From positions 1 through 38,131 of the forward strand of contig CADBME010000279.1 in the NCBI GenBank assembly GCA_902795715.1: a stretch of 38,131 nt of DNA, read 5' to 3'. The translations under genes and the position numbers were made by a program. Source of the stretch: an uncultured Lachnospiraceae bacterium (GTDB lineage: Bacteria > Bacillota_A > Clostridia > Lachnospirales > Lachnospiraceae). Positions 8,985 through 16,251 of this stretch are shown in pieces (position 1 is the first letter of the stretch; every line of letters starts with the position of its first letter). The notes beneath the pieces were generated by a model, which was not told where the DNA came from, ran no database searches, and worked only from the letters and a program-made list of their open reading frames with translations.

Positions 8985-10171
8985 ATGATTTCTTCTACCT
9001 TACCCTTGATTTCTTTTCTGACGAACATATCCTGGAGAGACTGTTCATAAGGGGGATATGCGATGCCTACTTCAGTGATAATTGCGGTAATCAGGTCAGC
9101 GTCGGTAACGTCAAATGCTGGATTGTATACCTTGACTCCTTCCGGAGCCATGGGCTTTTCATACCACATTTCGGTCACTTCATGAGATTTTCTCTGCTCT
9201 ATGACAATCCCGCTTCCTGTCGGTGTATTCTGATCGATGGTGGAAGTAGGTGCGCATACATAGAAGGGTATCCCGTACCGTTTGGCAGCCAGAGCAGCCA
9301 TGGAAGTTCCGATTTTGTTGGCCGTATCTCCGTTGGCGGCAACCCTGTCACATCCGACAAAGACCGCCTGGATCTTTCCCTCCCTCATCAGGGAGGCGGA
9401 CATGTTGTCACAAAGGACCGTGACATCCATTCCGGCGCTGGACAGCTCAAAGCTGGTCAGACGAGCCCCTTGAAGAAGAGGACGGGTTTCATCGCAATAT
9501 ATTTTAAAACCGTATCCCTGCTCATGGCCAAGATACATGGGCGCCGTAGCCGTTCCGTAGCGAATGGTAGCCAGCTGGCCGGCATTGCAGTGGGTGAGGA
9601 GGCCATCTCCGGGTTTTACCAGAGACAGGCCGTACCGGCCGATGGATTGGCATACACGGATATCCTCTTCTCTGATAGTCAGAGCCTCGTCATGGAGAAG
9701 TGCCACTATCTCGGAAACGGAAAGATTGCTGTTGTCAAGAACCAGCTGCTCCATCCGCTTCAAAGCCCAGGACAGATTTACGGCTGTCGGTCTGGAGGAA
9801 TTCAGGTAATCGCTGGCTTTTCTGAACTTTTCAAGAAATACTTCATAGTCCTCTGTTTCAATTTCCCTGGCAGCCAGATAGATACCTATGGCAGCGGCCA
9901 CACCGATGGCGGGAGCCCCGCGGACCTGAAGAAGGTAGATGGCATCCCATATTTCTTTCTGGGTAGTCAGGGAAAGGATTTCGATCCGGTTGGGCAGCCT
10001 GGTCTGATCGATAATTACCAGGGCATGGTTATCGTCGTCAAGAGCAACGGTATCATAATCCAGAATTGTTTTTGCCGGTCCTGACAGATCACTTTCCGAA
10101 TCGGCTTTCCGGGTGGGGGCGTCCGTTTTTTGATAATAATCTGCAGATGTCTGTATTTCTTTCCGATTCAT
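8969..10171 (-). CDS. mtnA: S-methyl-5-thioribose-1-phosphate isomerase
   Basis: A 400-residue member of the MtnA/eIF2B-like family, which converts methylthioribose-1-phosphate to methylthioribulose-1-phosphate in methionine salvage. Seen motifs are VRGAPAIG at 83-90, HCNAGQLAT with the catalytic Cys195, and GCDR with Asp275, plus [10 protein letters not shown]. The core begins near residue 36 (ILDYDTVAL). The 35 residues before it are an extra hydrophilic N-terminus compared with typical proteins of about 345-350 residues. The start is nevertheless well supported by GGAAAGGA about 7 bases upstream on the minus strand. No other methionine salvage gene is adjacent, so it may serve a short detoxifying shunt or work with distant genes. 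No riboswitch was recognised upstream. Confidence 0.94.
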   Translation of the reverse strand: MNRKEIQTSADYYQKTDAPTRKADSESDLSGPAKTILDYDTVALDDDNHALVIIDQTRLPNRIEILSLTTQKEIWDAIYLLQVRGAPAIGVAAAIGIYLAAREIETEDYEVFLEKFRKASDYLNSSRPTAVNLSWALKRMEQLVLDNSNLSVSEIVALLHDEALTIREEDIRVCQSIGRYGLSLVKPGDGLLTHCNAGQLATIRYGTATAPMYLGHEQGYGFKIYCDETRPLLQGARLTSFELSSAGMDVTVLCDNMSASLMREGKIQAVFVGCDRVAANGDTANKIGTSMAALAAKRYGIPFYVCAPTSTIDQNTPTGSGIVIEQRKSHEVTEMWYEKPMAPEGVKVYNPAFDVTDADLITAIITEVGIAYPPYEQSLQDMFVRKEIKGKVEEIIKEME

Positions 10172-10414
10172 AATAAGGTCCTTTCCAAAATAAACAAGGG
10201 CTTTCTCTTTAAAACAGACAAAACAAATACCTCCATTTAGTGAGGCAGATTTATAATGATAGATTGTATGTAGATTAAAATGATATTATAAATTGTATTT
10301 ATAACAATTTTAGGATTTAAACTGTCGTCTGTCAATTCAAATGTTTGTACAAATCATGTCTAATTATGCTAATATGTGTTTATTCCAGGGATAGTAAGGA
10401 AAGGATTTCGTGAC

Positions 10415-10951
10415 ATGAATACCCGCATCAGTATATGTCTCCTTTTTTTGGCAGGAGTGCCTGTCTTTTATATTTTAGGATATGCCAACTGTCTGGCAGG
10501 GAATCGGGCCGGGGCAGGACTGTATGCATTTGCTGCTGCGGTCTGCCTCTTTGTATTTTATTCAGGATGGATCAGGAACCGCTATATGAGGATGAGACTA
10601 AAAAAAGTAGATAAATTATCCGGTGAATCATTCGAAGAGTATCTGAAAGAACATTTTAAAAAGAGGGGTTATAAAGTGAAGACAACCCGGAGATCAGGTG
10701 ATTACGGAGCCGACCTGCTTATGAAAAAAAGGGGGAAAACAACGGTCGTCCAGGCAAAAAGATATGAGAAGCCGGTGGGAGTGTTCGCTGTCCAGGAAGT
10801 CATAGGGGCCATGGCTTATTATGAGGCCGACAGTGCCATGGTGGTTACCAACCGCACCTTCACCAAAAATGCCAGGAATCTGGCAGAGCAAAGTGGAGTA
10901 GATCTGTGGGACCGGGAAAGAATTCAAAAGGAATTCGGAGCCAGAGAATAG
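10415..10951 (+). CDS. Membrane-anchored Mrr-like restriction endonuclease
   Basis: A 178-residue protein with two hydrophobic segments near the N-terminus (about residues 3-24 and 30-50) and a C-terminal nuclease domain from about residue 67. The domain opens SGESFEEYLKEHF and has GDYGADLL and VVQAKRY, the D...QxK arrangement of Mrr-type PD-(D/E)XK nucleases (PF04471 family). Such TM-Mrr proteins are common in Firmicutes, and their substrate is not settled: foreign DNA defence is only one option. The ATG at 10415 is preferred over an in-frame GTG at 10376, because GGAAAGGA lies 9 bases before it. No modification methylase is next to it. It is followed by the candidate noncoding RNA. Confidence 0.85.
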   Translation: MNTRISICLLFLAGVPVFYILGYANCLAGNRAGAGLYAFAAAVCLFVFYSGWIRNRYMRMRLKKVDKLSGESFEEYLKEHFKKRGYKVKTTRRSGDYGADLLMKKRGKTTVVQAKRYEKPVGVFAVQEVIGAMAYYEADSAMVVTNRTFTKNARNLAEQSGVDLWDRERIQKEFGARE

Positions 10952-10975
10952 GGTAAAGGGTCTTGAAAAAGAAGG

Positions 10976-10997
10976 ATCAGACTTGACTTGGTCTGAT
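10976..10997. other. Small hairpin in the AT-rich gap after the nuclease gene
   Basis: ATCAGAC and GTCTGAT (7 bp, 8-base loop) form a perfect hairpin 24 bases after the nuclease stop. It has no T-run on the plus strand, so it is at best a weak terminator. The rest of 10998-11137 is very AT-rich and I see no gene in it. Confidence 0.4.
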
Positions 10998-11137
10998 TGA
11001 AAAGGGATAAACAGAAGAAAATAAGCTTGGCAGTTCGCAAAAAATACAAACAATTTGAAAGATAATGCATAAATAATAAATAATAATCTGAAAATAAAGA
11101 AAATAATTGATAATAAAAATATTTTCCGCAAAAAGCA

Positions 11138-11166
11138 TTGACAAATCGGATTTTACCAATTATAAT
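11138..11166 (+). promoter_or_regulatory. Perfect consensus sigma-A promoter
   Basis: TTGACA at 11138-11143 and TATAAT at 11161-11166 are separated by exactly 17 bases, the full housekeeping consensus, with an AT-rich upstream region. The predicted transcription start is near 11173. This is the best promoter in the window, yet no protein gene follows it on this strand for about 3 kb. Confidence 0.88.
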
Positions 11167-11390
11167 ACAGATACATTCAGAGAAAGGACTGAACAAGTCC
11201 ATCACATAGATTTTGGAATTCGTAGTTGTCAAACAGGCATCATGAGAAGAGGTGAGTGAGCTTTTACTCAAAGCGTATTTCAAGATTGAGCATATAATCT
11301 CCCGAACAAGGTAACAGCTGTTGAGATTTTATATGCAGGGTGAGCCGCATAAGCGGCATGAGTGTTCTAACAAAAAGAGAATATGCCGGG

Positions 11391-11473
11391 AAGGAGGTAC
11401 GGACCACCAAAAACATAAGCTAAGATTCAAAAACGATACTAAACAAGGAGGTACGGAACACCGAAAACATAAG
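11391..11473 (+). repeat. Two 29-base direct repeats with Shine-Dalgarno-like core
   Basis: 11391-11419 and 11445-11473 are identical at 27 of 29 positions, with a 54-base period. Each opens AAGGAGGTACGGA, then CACC, and ends AAAACATAAG. The AAGGAGGT core complements the 3' end of 16S rRNA, yet neither copy has a start codon at normal spacing. Related GAGGTAC copies lie at 11651-11657 and 11881-11887. Confidence 0.85.
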
Positions 11474-11919
11474 TAATGAATTACTTTCCCAAGGCCGGTG
11501 AAGATATCAAAGAGAGGGGCCGTTTCATCAGGGGTTGTGATGAAGCCTCATATAGTTTGAGTAAGAGAAGAGATATGGCAGATCCGGACAAAGAATGATA
11601 ATTCAAAGGACGATTGGTTGTTTTATTTATGGAGATGTTTCGTTGGAATCGAGGTACCGGGTCGTTTGAAGCAGGAGCATGACAGAAGTTGTTTCGCAGC
11701 CTGAAGAACAGCAGGCAGGTAAGAATCATGAGTGATTGTTATTGATTTTTAAAAGATTTGGAGATCGAAGCGAAACGATCAGGAAGGTTGCAAGCCGCAG
11801 AGGACAGATCGGGGAACTGAGAGGAAGACTAAAATGGGTTGACAGATGTATTTCGTAGGACACGAAAAATAATTGATCAGGAGGTACAATCCATTGGAAA
11901 TGATAATTGAACATGGATG

Positions 11920-11964
11920 AAGGAGCACCGAAGAAGTAGTTTCTGAGGTGCTCCTTTTAGTTTT
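11920..11964 (+). terminator. Intrinsic terminator of the candidate noncoding RNA
   Basis: AAGGAGCACC at 11920-11929 pairs perfectly with GGTGCTCCTT at 11947-11956, and the T-run TTTTAGTTTT follows. This is a standard Rho-independent terminator on the plus strand. It fixes the 3' end of the unit that starts at the 11138 promoter. Confidence 0.85.
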
Positions 11965-12048
11965 GCAAAAAACAGGCAAGTTCGGTTTCCTGGTCAAGCG
12001 AAAAGCAGGAAGGAAATGATCAGAAGATAAGAGAAGCCTTTTGACCGG

Positions 12049-12087
12049 AAAAAAAAGAACCCCTCCGGCCGGACAGCTGAAGGGGTT
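12049..12087 (-). terminator. Terminator of pepA
   Basis: Read on the minus strand, a 7-bp stem AACCCCT/AGGGGTT (12081-12087 with 12058-12064) is followed by a T-run of eight (A8 at 12049-12056 on the plus strand). It lies about 80 bases after the pepA stop. Confidence 0.8.
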
Positions 12088-12166
12088 TGCATGCTGTTTG
12101 TTTAAAAGCGGTATGCTTGTCTGCATCAAGCTCGTGAAAGAAGAGCCTCCGGCTGAGCATGCCGGA

Positions 12167-13645
12167 TCAATAGCTCTTATAAGGCTTTTCCATTGCTTTT
12201 ACAAATTCATACAGGAGCATGGCGCCTGCACCGGTACCACCCTTGGAGAAGATCTCCTTGTCCTCGGAGGACTCGGAGCTTCCGGCAATATCCAGGTGAA
12301 CCCAGGGCTTTCTCTCTACGAATTCGTTGAGGAATCTTGCAGCGGCGATGGCACCTGGGCCCTTACCGCAATTGTTGATGTCTGCAACATCGGACTTATT
12401 GATTTCGTCATATTCCTGATCGCCCAGCGGTAGTCTCCAGATATTTTCACCGGCCAGAATAGATCCCTGGACAACTTTGGACATCAGATCTTCGCTGTTG
12501 CTGAATACACCGGTGTAACGGCTGCCAAGAGCAACGATACAGGCTCCGGTCAGGGTAGCGATATCAATGATGGATGTGGCGCCACATTCTTTGATAGCAT
12601 AGGAGATGGCATCCGCAAGGGCCAGGCGGCCTTCCGCATCGGTGTTGCCGATTTCGATGGTCTTTCCGCTGTAGGAAGTGATAATATCTCCCGGTCTGCT
12701 GGCTTTTCCGGAAATCATATTTTCACATGCCGGGATGATTGCGGTCACGTTGATGCCCAATTTGGCTGCTGCGATTGCACCCATGGCGCCGATGACTGCG
12801 GCAGCTCCGCCCATATCTCCGCGCATTTCATTCATGTGTGCGCCGGGCTTCAGATTATACCCGCCGGTATCATAGCAGAGTCCCTTGCCGACCAGGGCAA
12901 TCTTCTCATCGTCTGTAGCCCGTCCGTTATATTCCATAACGATAAAGCAGGGTTCTTCATCCGATCCCTTTGCAACGGAAAGGAAGGCATTAAGCCCCAT
13001 CTCTTCACAAGCGGCCTTGTCATAGAGGGTACACTTGATATTGTTTTTATCACAAACATCCTTGGCTGCCTGAGCCAGAGCAGAAGGAGTCATAACATTA
13101 GCCGGCTCGTTGACAAGGTCTCTTGCCAGAATGACGGCAGATGTCTGGGCACGTACATACTGCTCTTCTTTCTTGAAAGAAGAAGTGTCCATACCGGTAA
13201 GGACGCCGAGACACATTTCCTTTTCGTCCTCTTCCTTGCTGCTGATGTATTTGTCAAAGCTGTAGCCGCCCAGGATCAGTCCTTTCATAGCGGAGCTGAG
13301 CCAGTAGCTGACATCTTCGCCAATAGCGGTCATGAGCAGGTTTTTGCTCTTGAACTTTTTAGCGATCTTCATGGCAGAACCAAACTGAAGCTGGTATCTT
13401 CTCGGGGTAGCCTTTTCCGGAATTCCGATAAAGATCAGATTATAATAGGGCTGTCCCTGGTAGGAGAAGTCTTTGCCCCGAAGGCCGTAAACCTTTGAGC
13501 CGCCTACAAGACCGTCGGCTTCGAGAGCTGCAAAGATCTCACTAACCTTTCCAAGTTCAATGCTGAGACGGTTTTTGTGATTGTAGGTGACGAGCAATGT
13601 ATCAAATTCAAAATCTTCCAAATCGACGAGACGCTGAATACGCAT
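12167..13645 (-). CDS. pepA: Leucyl aminopeptidase, M17 family
   Basis: A 492-residue cytosolic M17 zinc/manganese aminopeptidase, which removes N-terminal residues from peptides in protein turnover. The N-terminal domain (to about residue 165) is variable. The catalytic domain shows all expected ligands: GKGLCYDTGG (Lys254, Asp259), KPG (Lys266), RGDMGG (Asp277) and the signature NTDAEGRL (Asp336, Glu338, Arg340). The start ATG has AGAAAGGAGC upstream on the minus strand at good spacing. Its leader of about 150 bases contains a hairpin (13740-13779). It is transcribed toward the candidate noncoding RNA, and facing terminators separate the two units. Confidence 0.96.
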   Translation of the reverse strand: MRIQRLVDLEDFEFDTLLVTYNHKNRLSIELGKVSEIFAALEADGLVGGSKVYGLRGKDFSYQGQPYYNLIFIGIPEKATPRRYQLQFGSAMKIAKKFKSKNLLMTAIGEDVSYWLSSAMKGLILGGYSFDKYISSKEEDEKEMCLGVLTGMDTSSFKKEEQYVRAQTSAVILARDLVNEPANVMTPSALAQAAKDVCDKNNIKCTLYDKAACEEMGLNAFLSVAKGSDEEPCFIVMEYNGRATDDEKIALVGKGLCYDTGGYNLKPGAHMNEMRGDMGGAAAVIGAMGAIAAAKLGINVTAIIPACENMISGKASRPGDIITSYSGKTIEIGNTDAEGRLALADAISYAIKECGATSIIDIATLTGACIVALGSRYTGVFSNSEDLMSKVVQGSILAGENIWRLPLGDQEYDEINKSDVADINNCGKGPGAIAAARFLNEFVERKPWVHLDIAGSSESSEDKEIFSKGGTGAGAMLLYEFVKAMEKPYKSY

Positions 13646-13739
13646 GGGATGTGCTCCTTTCTAATGGACTATTTTTTATATTATATTTTATTATTGAAAA
13701 TATTTCACCGGGCTTTTCCGGAAATGATCCGCAGATTCG

Positions 13740-13779
13740 CTTCCGCATCCTCTCTCTTTTCAGGAAAGAGATGCGAAAG
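13740..13779 (-). promoter_or_regulatory. Hairpin in the pepA leader
   Basis: CTTCCGCATC at 13740-13749 pairs with GATGCGAAAG at 13770-13779 with one mismatch, and the interior can pair further (TCTTT with AAAGA). It lies in the 5' untranslated region of pepA, roughly 100 bases before the start codon, and has no T-run right after it on the minus strand. Its role is unknown. Confidence 0.4.
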
Positions 13780-13809
13780 AGCATACTACACCCTCTGAAA
13801 CTCATTCAT

Positions 13810-13818
13810 AGTATAGCA
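13810..13818 (-). promoter_or_regulatory. Probable pepA promoter, extended -10
   Basis: On the minus strand TATACT (plus 13810-13815) is preceded by TGC, an extended -10. The -35 region is a T-rich run without a clear TTGACA. The leader to the pepA start would be about 160 bases. Confidence 0.45.
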
Positions 13819-13950
13819 CATAAAAAAAACGAAAAACAGAAAAAACTTGTACAAAGTACATAACTTTTTAGCAGTAGATTTTCAGACAGAAAGTTCAATG
13901 AATTGCTCAGGGTAATTTTTTGCCTGCCAGGCTTAGGGAAAGCTCGTAAT

Positions 13951-13980
13951 TTGACAGGAATCCGATAAGTATGATATTAT
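13951..13980 (+). promoter_or_regulatory. Citrate synthase promoter
   Basis: TTGACA at 13951-13956 and TATTAT at 13975-13980 (18-base spacing), with TGA just before the -10 box as an extended -10. An overlapping TATAAT at 13978-13983 would give 21-base spacing and is less likely. The start would be near 13988, leaving a leader of about 205 bases. Confidence 0.7.
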
Positions 13981-14012
13981 AATGAACATAGTTAACTAAC
14001 AAGGTTAATCAT

Positions 14013-14072
14013 TCCCTCATGATGTAGAAGATGGTGTCTGGCTGATCTCCACATGAAGGGACTTATTTTTTT
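14013..14072 (+). promoter_or_regulatory. Terminator-like hairpin in the citrate synthase leader
   Basis: TCCCTCATG (14013-14021) can pair with CATGAAGGGA (14052-14061) with one bulge, and the helix can extend inward through TG/CA and AG/CT steps. ATTTTTTT follows (T-run 14066-14072). This looks like an intrinsic terminator about 85 bases into the transcript and 120 bases before the gene. A further foldable segment (ATTACT/AGTAAT around 14101-14146) lies between it and the ribosome site. No T-box or known riboswitch consensus was recognised. Confidence 0.5.
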
Positions 14073-14192
14073 GAAGAAAATCATTGTAAGACAGAGAGGG
14101 ATTACTGGGCCGGCTGATTTCGTGAGTGTTCTTACGATCAAAGTAATTGGGTGAAGCATTAATTACACTGAATCAGACAGGAGGCAATTGTT

Positions 14193-15551
14193 TTGAATGA
14201 GTATACTTCAATTACCGATGAATTACAGGAACTGACTAAAAAGTTAATGGTCAATGACCAGATCCCGGACGGGCTTTACGATGAATTTAAGGTTTTCCGC
14301 GGCCTGCGCAACAAGCAGGGAAAGGGAGTTCTGGCCGGGCTGACAGATATTTCAACCATCATTTCCATGAAGGAGGTGAACGGGGAAAGGATTCCCTGCG
14401 ACGGAGAGCTGCGTTACCGGGGCTATCTGATTAACGAGCTGGTGGAAGGATTTTCATCAGAAGACCGGTTTGGCTTTGAGGAAATTGCTTATCTGCTCAT
14501 TTTCGGACAGCTGCCGAAAAAAGATGAGCTGACCCGTTTCCAGGAGCTTCTGGGCGGATACCGGACATTGCCGACCAATTTTACCAGGGATGTCATTATG
14601 AAGGCGCCCGGGAGAGATATGATGAATACCCTCCAGAGGGGTGTCCTGACTCTTTACGGATATGACGAAAAAGCAGACGATATCTCCCTGCCCAATGTTC
14701 TTCGTCAGTGCCTGTCTCTGATAGCCACTGTACCTATGATGGCAGTCTACGGCTATCAGGCTTACAATCATTACCTGGAAGGAAAGAGCCTTTATATCCA
14801 TTCGCCCCTCAAAGAGCTCTCTACGGCTCAGAATATTCTGAGGATGCTGCGGCCCAACAAAAATTTTACAGATCTTGAGGCTAAGGTTCTGGATATCGCT
14901 TTGGTTCTCCATATGGATCACGGCGGAGGAAACAACTCGACTTTCACCAACCATGTTGTGACATCTTCAGGGACAGATACCTATTCGGCTATGGCAGCAT
15001 CTCTGGGATCTCTCAAAGGCCCCAAGCACGGCGGAGCTAATATCAAGGTTGTTCATATGCTTGACGAGATGAAACAGACAATTGAGGACTGGACAGATGA
15101 GGATGAGATCAGAGCATACCTGAACAGGCTTCTTAACAAGGATGCTTTTGACCACTCCGGCCTGATCTACGGTATGGGACATGCGGTTTACTCCATTTCT
15201 GATCCCAGAGCAAGAATTTTTAAAGGCTATCTGGATAAACTTGCCCACAGTGAGGGTTATGGCGAAGAGTTTGAATTTTATGACCGTGTCGAGAGGCTTG
15301 CTGTTGATGCCATTGCCGAAAAACGGAAAATCTACAAGGGTGTAAGCGCCAATATCGACTTTTACAGTGGGTTTATGTACCGTATTCTCGGCCTTCCGGA
15401 TCAGTTGTTTACTCCTATGTTTGCCGTGGCCAGGATGGTAGGCTGGAGTGCCCACCGCATGGAGGAATTAATTAACGTGGACAAGATTATCCGTCCCGCT
15501 TATGAGAGTATTGCACCGGACAGGGATTATGTGAAGATGGGGGATCGATAA
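14193..15551 (+). CDS. gltA: Citrate synthase
   Basis: A 452-residue citrate (or 2-methylcitrate) synthase, which condenses oxaloacetate with acetyl-CoA. The family active-site residues are visible: GPKHGGAN (His279), MGHAVYSISDPRA (His330) and NIDFYSG (Asp389), so the enzyme should be active. The start is a TTG codon with AGGAGG 8 bases upstream. Starting here gives a hydrophilic N-terminus of normal form. The long leader with a terminator-like hairpin suggests regulated expression. A MarR-type gene begins 3 bases after the stop and is probably in the same transcript. No aconitase or isocitrate dehydrogenase gene is nearby. Confidence 0.95.
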   Translation: MNEYTSITDELQELTKKLMVNDQIPDGLYDEFKVFRGLRNKQGKGVLAGLTDISTIISMKEVNGERIPCDGELRYRGYLINELVEGFSSEDRFGFEEIAYLLIFGQLPKKDELTRFQELLGGYRTLPTNFTRDVIMKAPGRDMMNTLQRGVLTLYGYDEKADDISLPNVLRQCLSLIATVPMMAVYGYQAYNHYLEGKSLYIHSPLKELSTAQNILRMLRPNKNFTDLEAKVLDIALVLHMDHGGGNNSTFTNHVVTSSGTDTYSAMAASLGSLKGPKHGGANIKVVHMLDEMKQTIEDWTDEDEIRAYLNRLLNKDAFDHSGLIYGMGHAVYSISDPRARIFKGYLDKLAHSEGYGEEFEFYDRVERLAVDAIAEKRKIYKGVSANIDFYSGFMYRILGLPDQLFTPMFAVARMVGWSAHRMEELINVDKIIRPAYESIAPDRDYVKMGDR

Positions 15552-15554
15552 AAA

Positions 15555-16115
15555 ATGAGGGATAGCGATACAATAGAAGAGTTCCCTCCGGATGAGGAGT
15601 CGAATCGGGTAAAATCAGAAGAGGAATCGAAAGAAAGAGATTCCATGAAGAAGGAAGCCTGCAGGCTGGAGAAAGAAGAAGGAAAGATTGATTACCGGCG
15701 CCTGCTGGTGCAGATGCGGAGCGTTGGCGTCAGCCTTAAGCAGTTATGTGAATTGCCTCCCGGGGAGCTGGCTCTGATGATCACCCTTGCAAAATGGACA
15801 AATCCCGGCCGGCAGATTCGCCCTTCTGAATTGGGTAAGGAGATGCGCCTGTCAAGACCTGCGGTTTCCCGTATGCTCAAAAGCCTGAAGGAAAAAGGCT
15901 ATCTGGAAATGTCCATACAGGCTGATGACCACCGTTATGTCAGGGTCGCCCTTACCGACAAAGGAAGGGCAAGCCTGGATCACGCACTTTTCCAATGCAC
16001 AGGGATATTAAGCCGGGTGATATCCAGGATGGGCTGTGAAGACCTGCAGAGAATGCTTTACTATAATGATATGTTTCTGACTTATCTGACCGAAGAGCTG
16101 CAGCTTTCACAATGA
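15555..16115 (+). CDS. MarR-family transcriptional regulator
   Basis: A 186-residue winged-helix regulator. The HTH is clear at about residues 93-118 (PSELGKEMRLSRPAVSRMLKSLKEKGY), followed by the wing DDHRYVRVALTDKG. The first 45 residues are an acidic, charged extension not typical of MarR proteins. The ATG at 15555 lies 3 bases after the citrate synthase stop and lacks a good ribosome site, so translation may be coupled. ATG 15645 is an alternative that would shorten the tail. Being downstream of citrate synthase, it may control that operon or respond to a metabolite, which is inference only. Confidence 0.85.
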   Translation: MRDSDTIEEFPPDEESNRVKSEEESKERDSMKKEACRLEKEEGKIDYRRLLVQMRSVGVSLKQLCELPPGELALMITLAKWTNPGRQIRPSELGKEMRLSRPAVSRMLKSLKEKGYLEMSIQADDHRYVRVALTDKGRASLDHALFQCTGILSRVISRMGCEDLQRMLYYNDMFLTYLTEELQLSQ

Positions 16116-16154
16116 TAGTGATACTCAGATAATAATTAAGATGATAATGATTGC

Positions 16155-16191
16155 AAATAAAAGGGAGGATACCGGAATGGCGGTATCCTCC
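16155..16191 (-). terminator. Terminator of mazG
   Basis: A perfect 11-bp stem (GGAGGATACCG at 16164-16174 with 16181-16191) and a 6-base loop. On the minus strand it is followed by CTTTTATTT, so it ends mazG about 60 bases after its stop. It may also stop plus-strand readthrough from the MarR gene, although no T-run follows on that side. Confidence 0.8.
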
Positions 16192-16251
16192 TCATATGAT
16201 TATAGGGTCAAAGAGATAATTATATGGTGACGATCAGGAAAAACAGACGGC

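Larger units (their letters stand above)
11173..11964 (+). ncRNA. Candidate large structured noncoding RNA, about 790 nt
   Basis: This stretch lies between a consensus promoter and an intrinsic terminator and has no plus-strand reading frame above about 40 codons. It contains many local helices: 11186-11200 (5 bp), 11291-11301 with 11323-11335 (11 bp with a bulge), GCCGC/GCGGC 11344-11357, TTCATCA/TGATGAA 11524-11544 (7 bp), GCCTG/CAGGC 11699-11716, GATCG/CGATC 11763-11780, and TTCGT/ACGAA 11852-11866. It is purine-rich and carries GAGGTAC four times. I did not recognise tmRNA, RNase P, 6S, SRP RNA, or group I or II intron cores. Size and setting recall large bacterial RNAs such as OLE, GOLLD and ROOL, but I cannot match it to any. 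A short-peptide transcript (frames at 11476-11598 and in the 11660-11740 region) is the alternative. Confidence 0.6.

Noticed and set aside
10172..10414. SAM riboswitch upstream of mtnA
   Set aside because: No SAM-I/II/III core could be recognised. The gap is simply AT-rich with a small CCTC/GAGG hairpin.
11341..11390. Group II intron domain V, because of GAGCCGC near 11342
   Set aside because: The rest of the domain V consensus and the intron ends are absent, and there is no reverse transcriptase gene.
11391..11473. CRISPR array
   Set aside because: Only two near-identical copies with a single spacer of about 25 bases, no cas genes, and repeats that are not palindromic like CRISPR repeats.
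11481..12129. Minus-strand reading frames of 82 and 116 residues in the noncoding region
   Set aside because: No family resemblance, no ribosome sites found, and they lie antisense to a region with a clear plus-strand promoter and terminator.
12836..13498. Plus-strand frame of 220 residues opposite pepA
   Set aside because: Antisense shadow of a clear M17 aminopeptidase gene.
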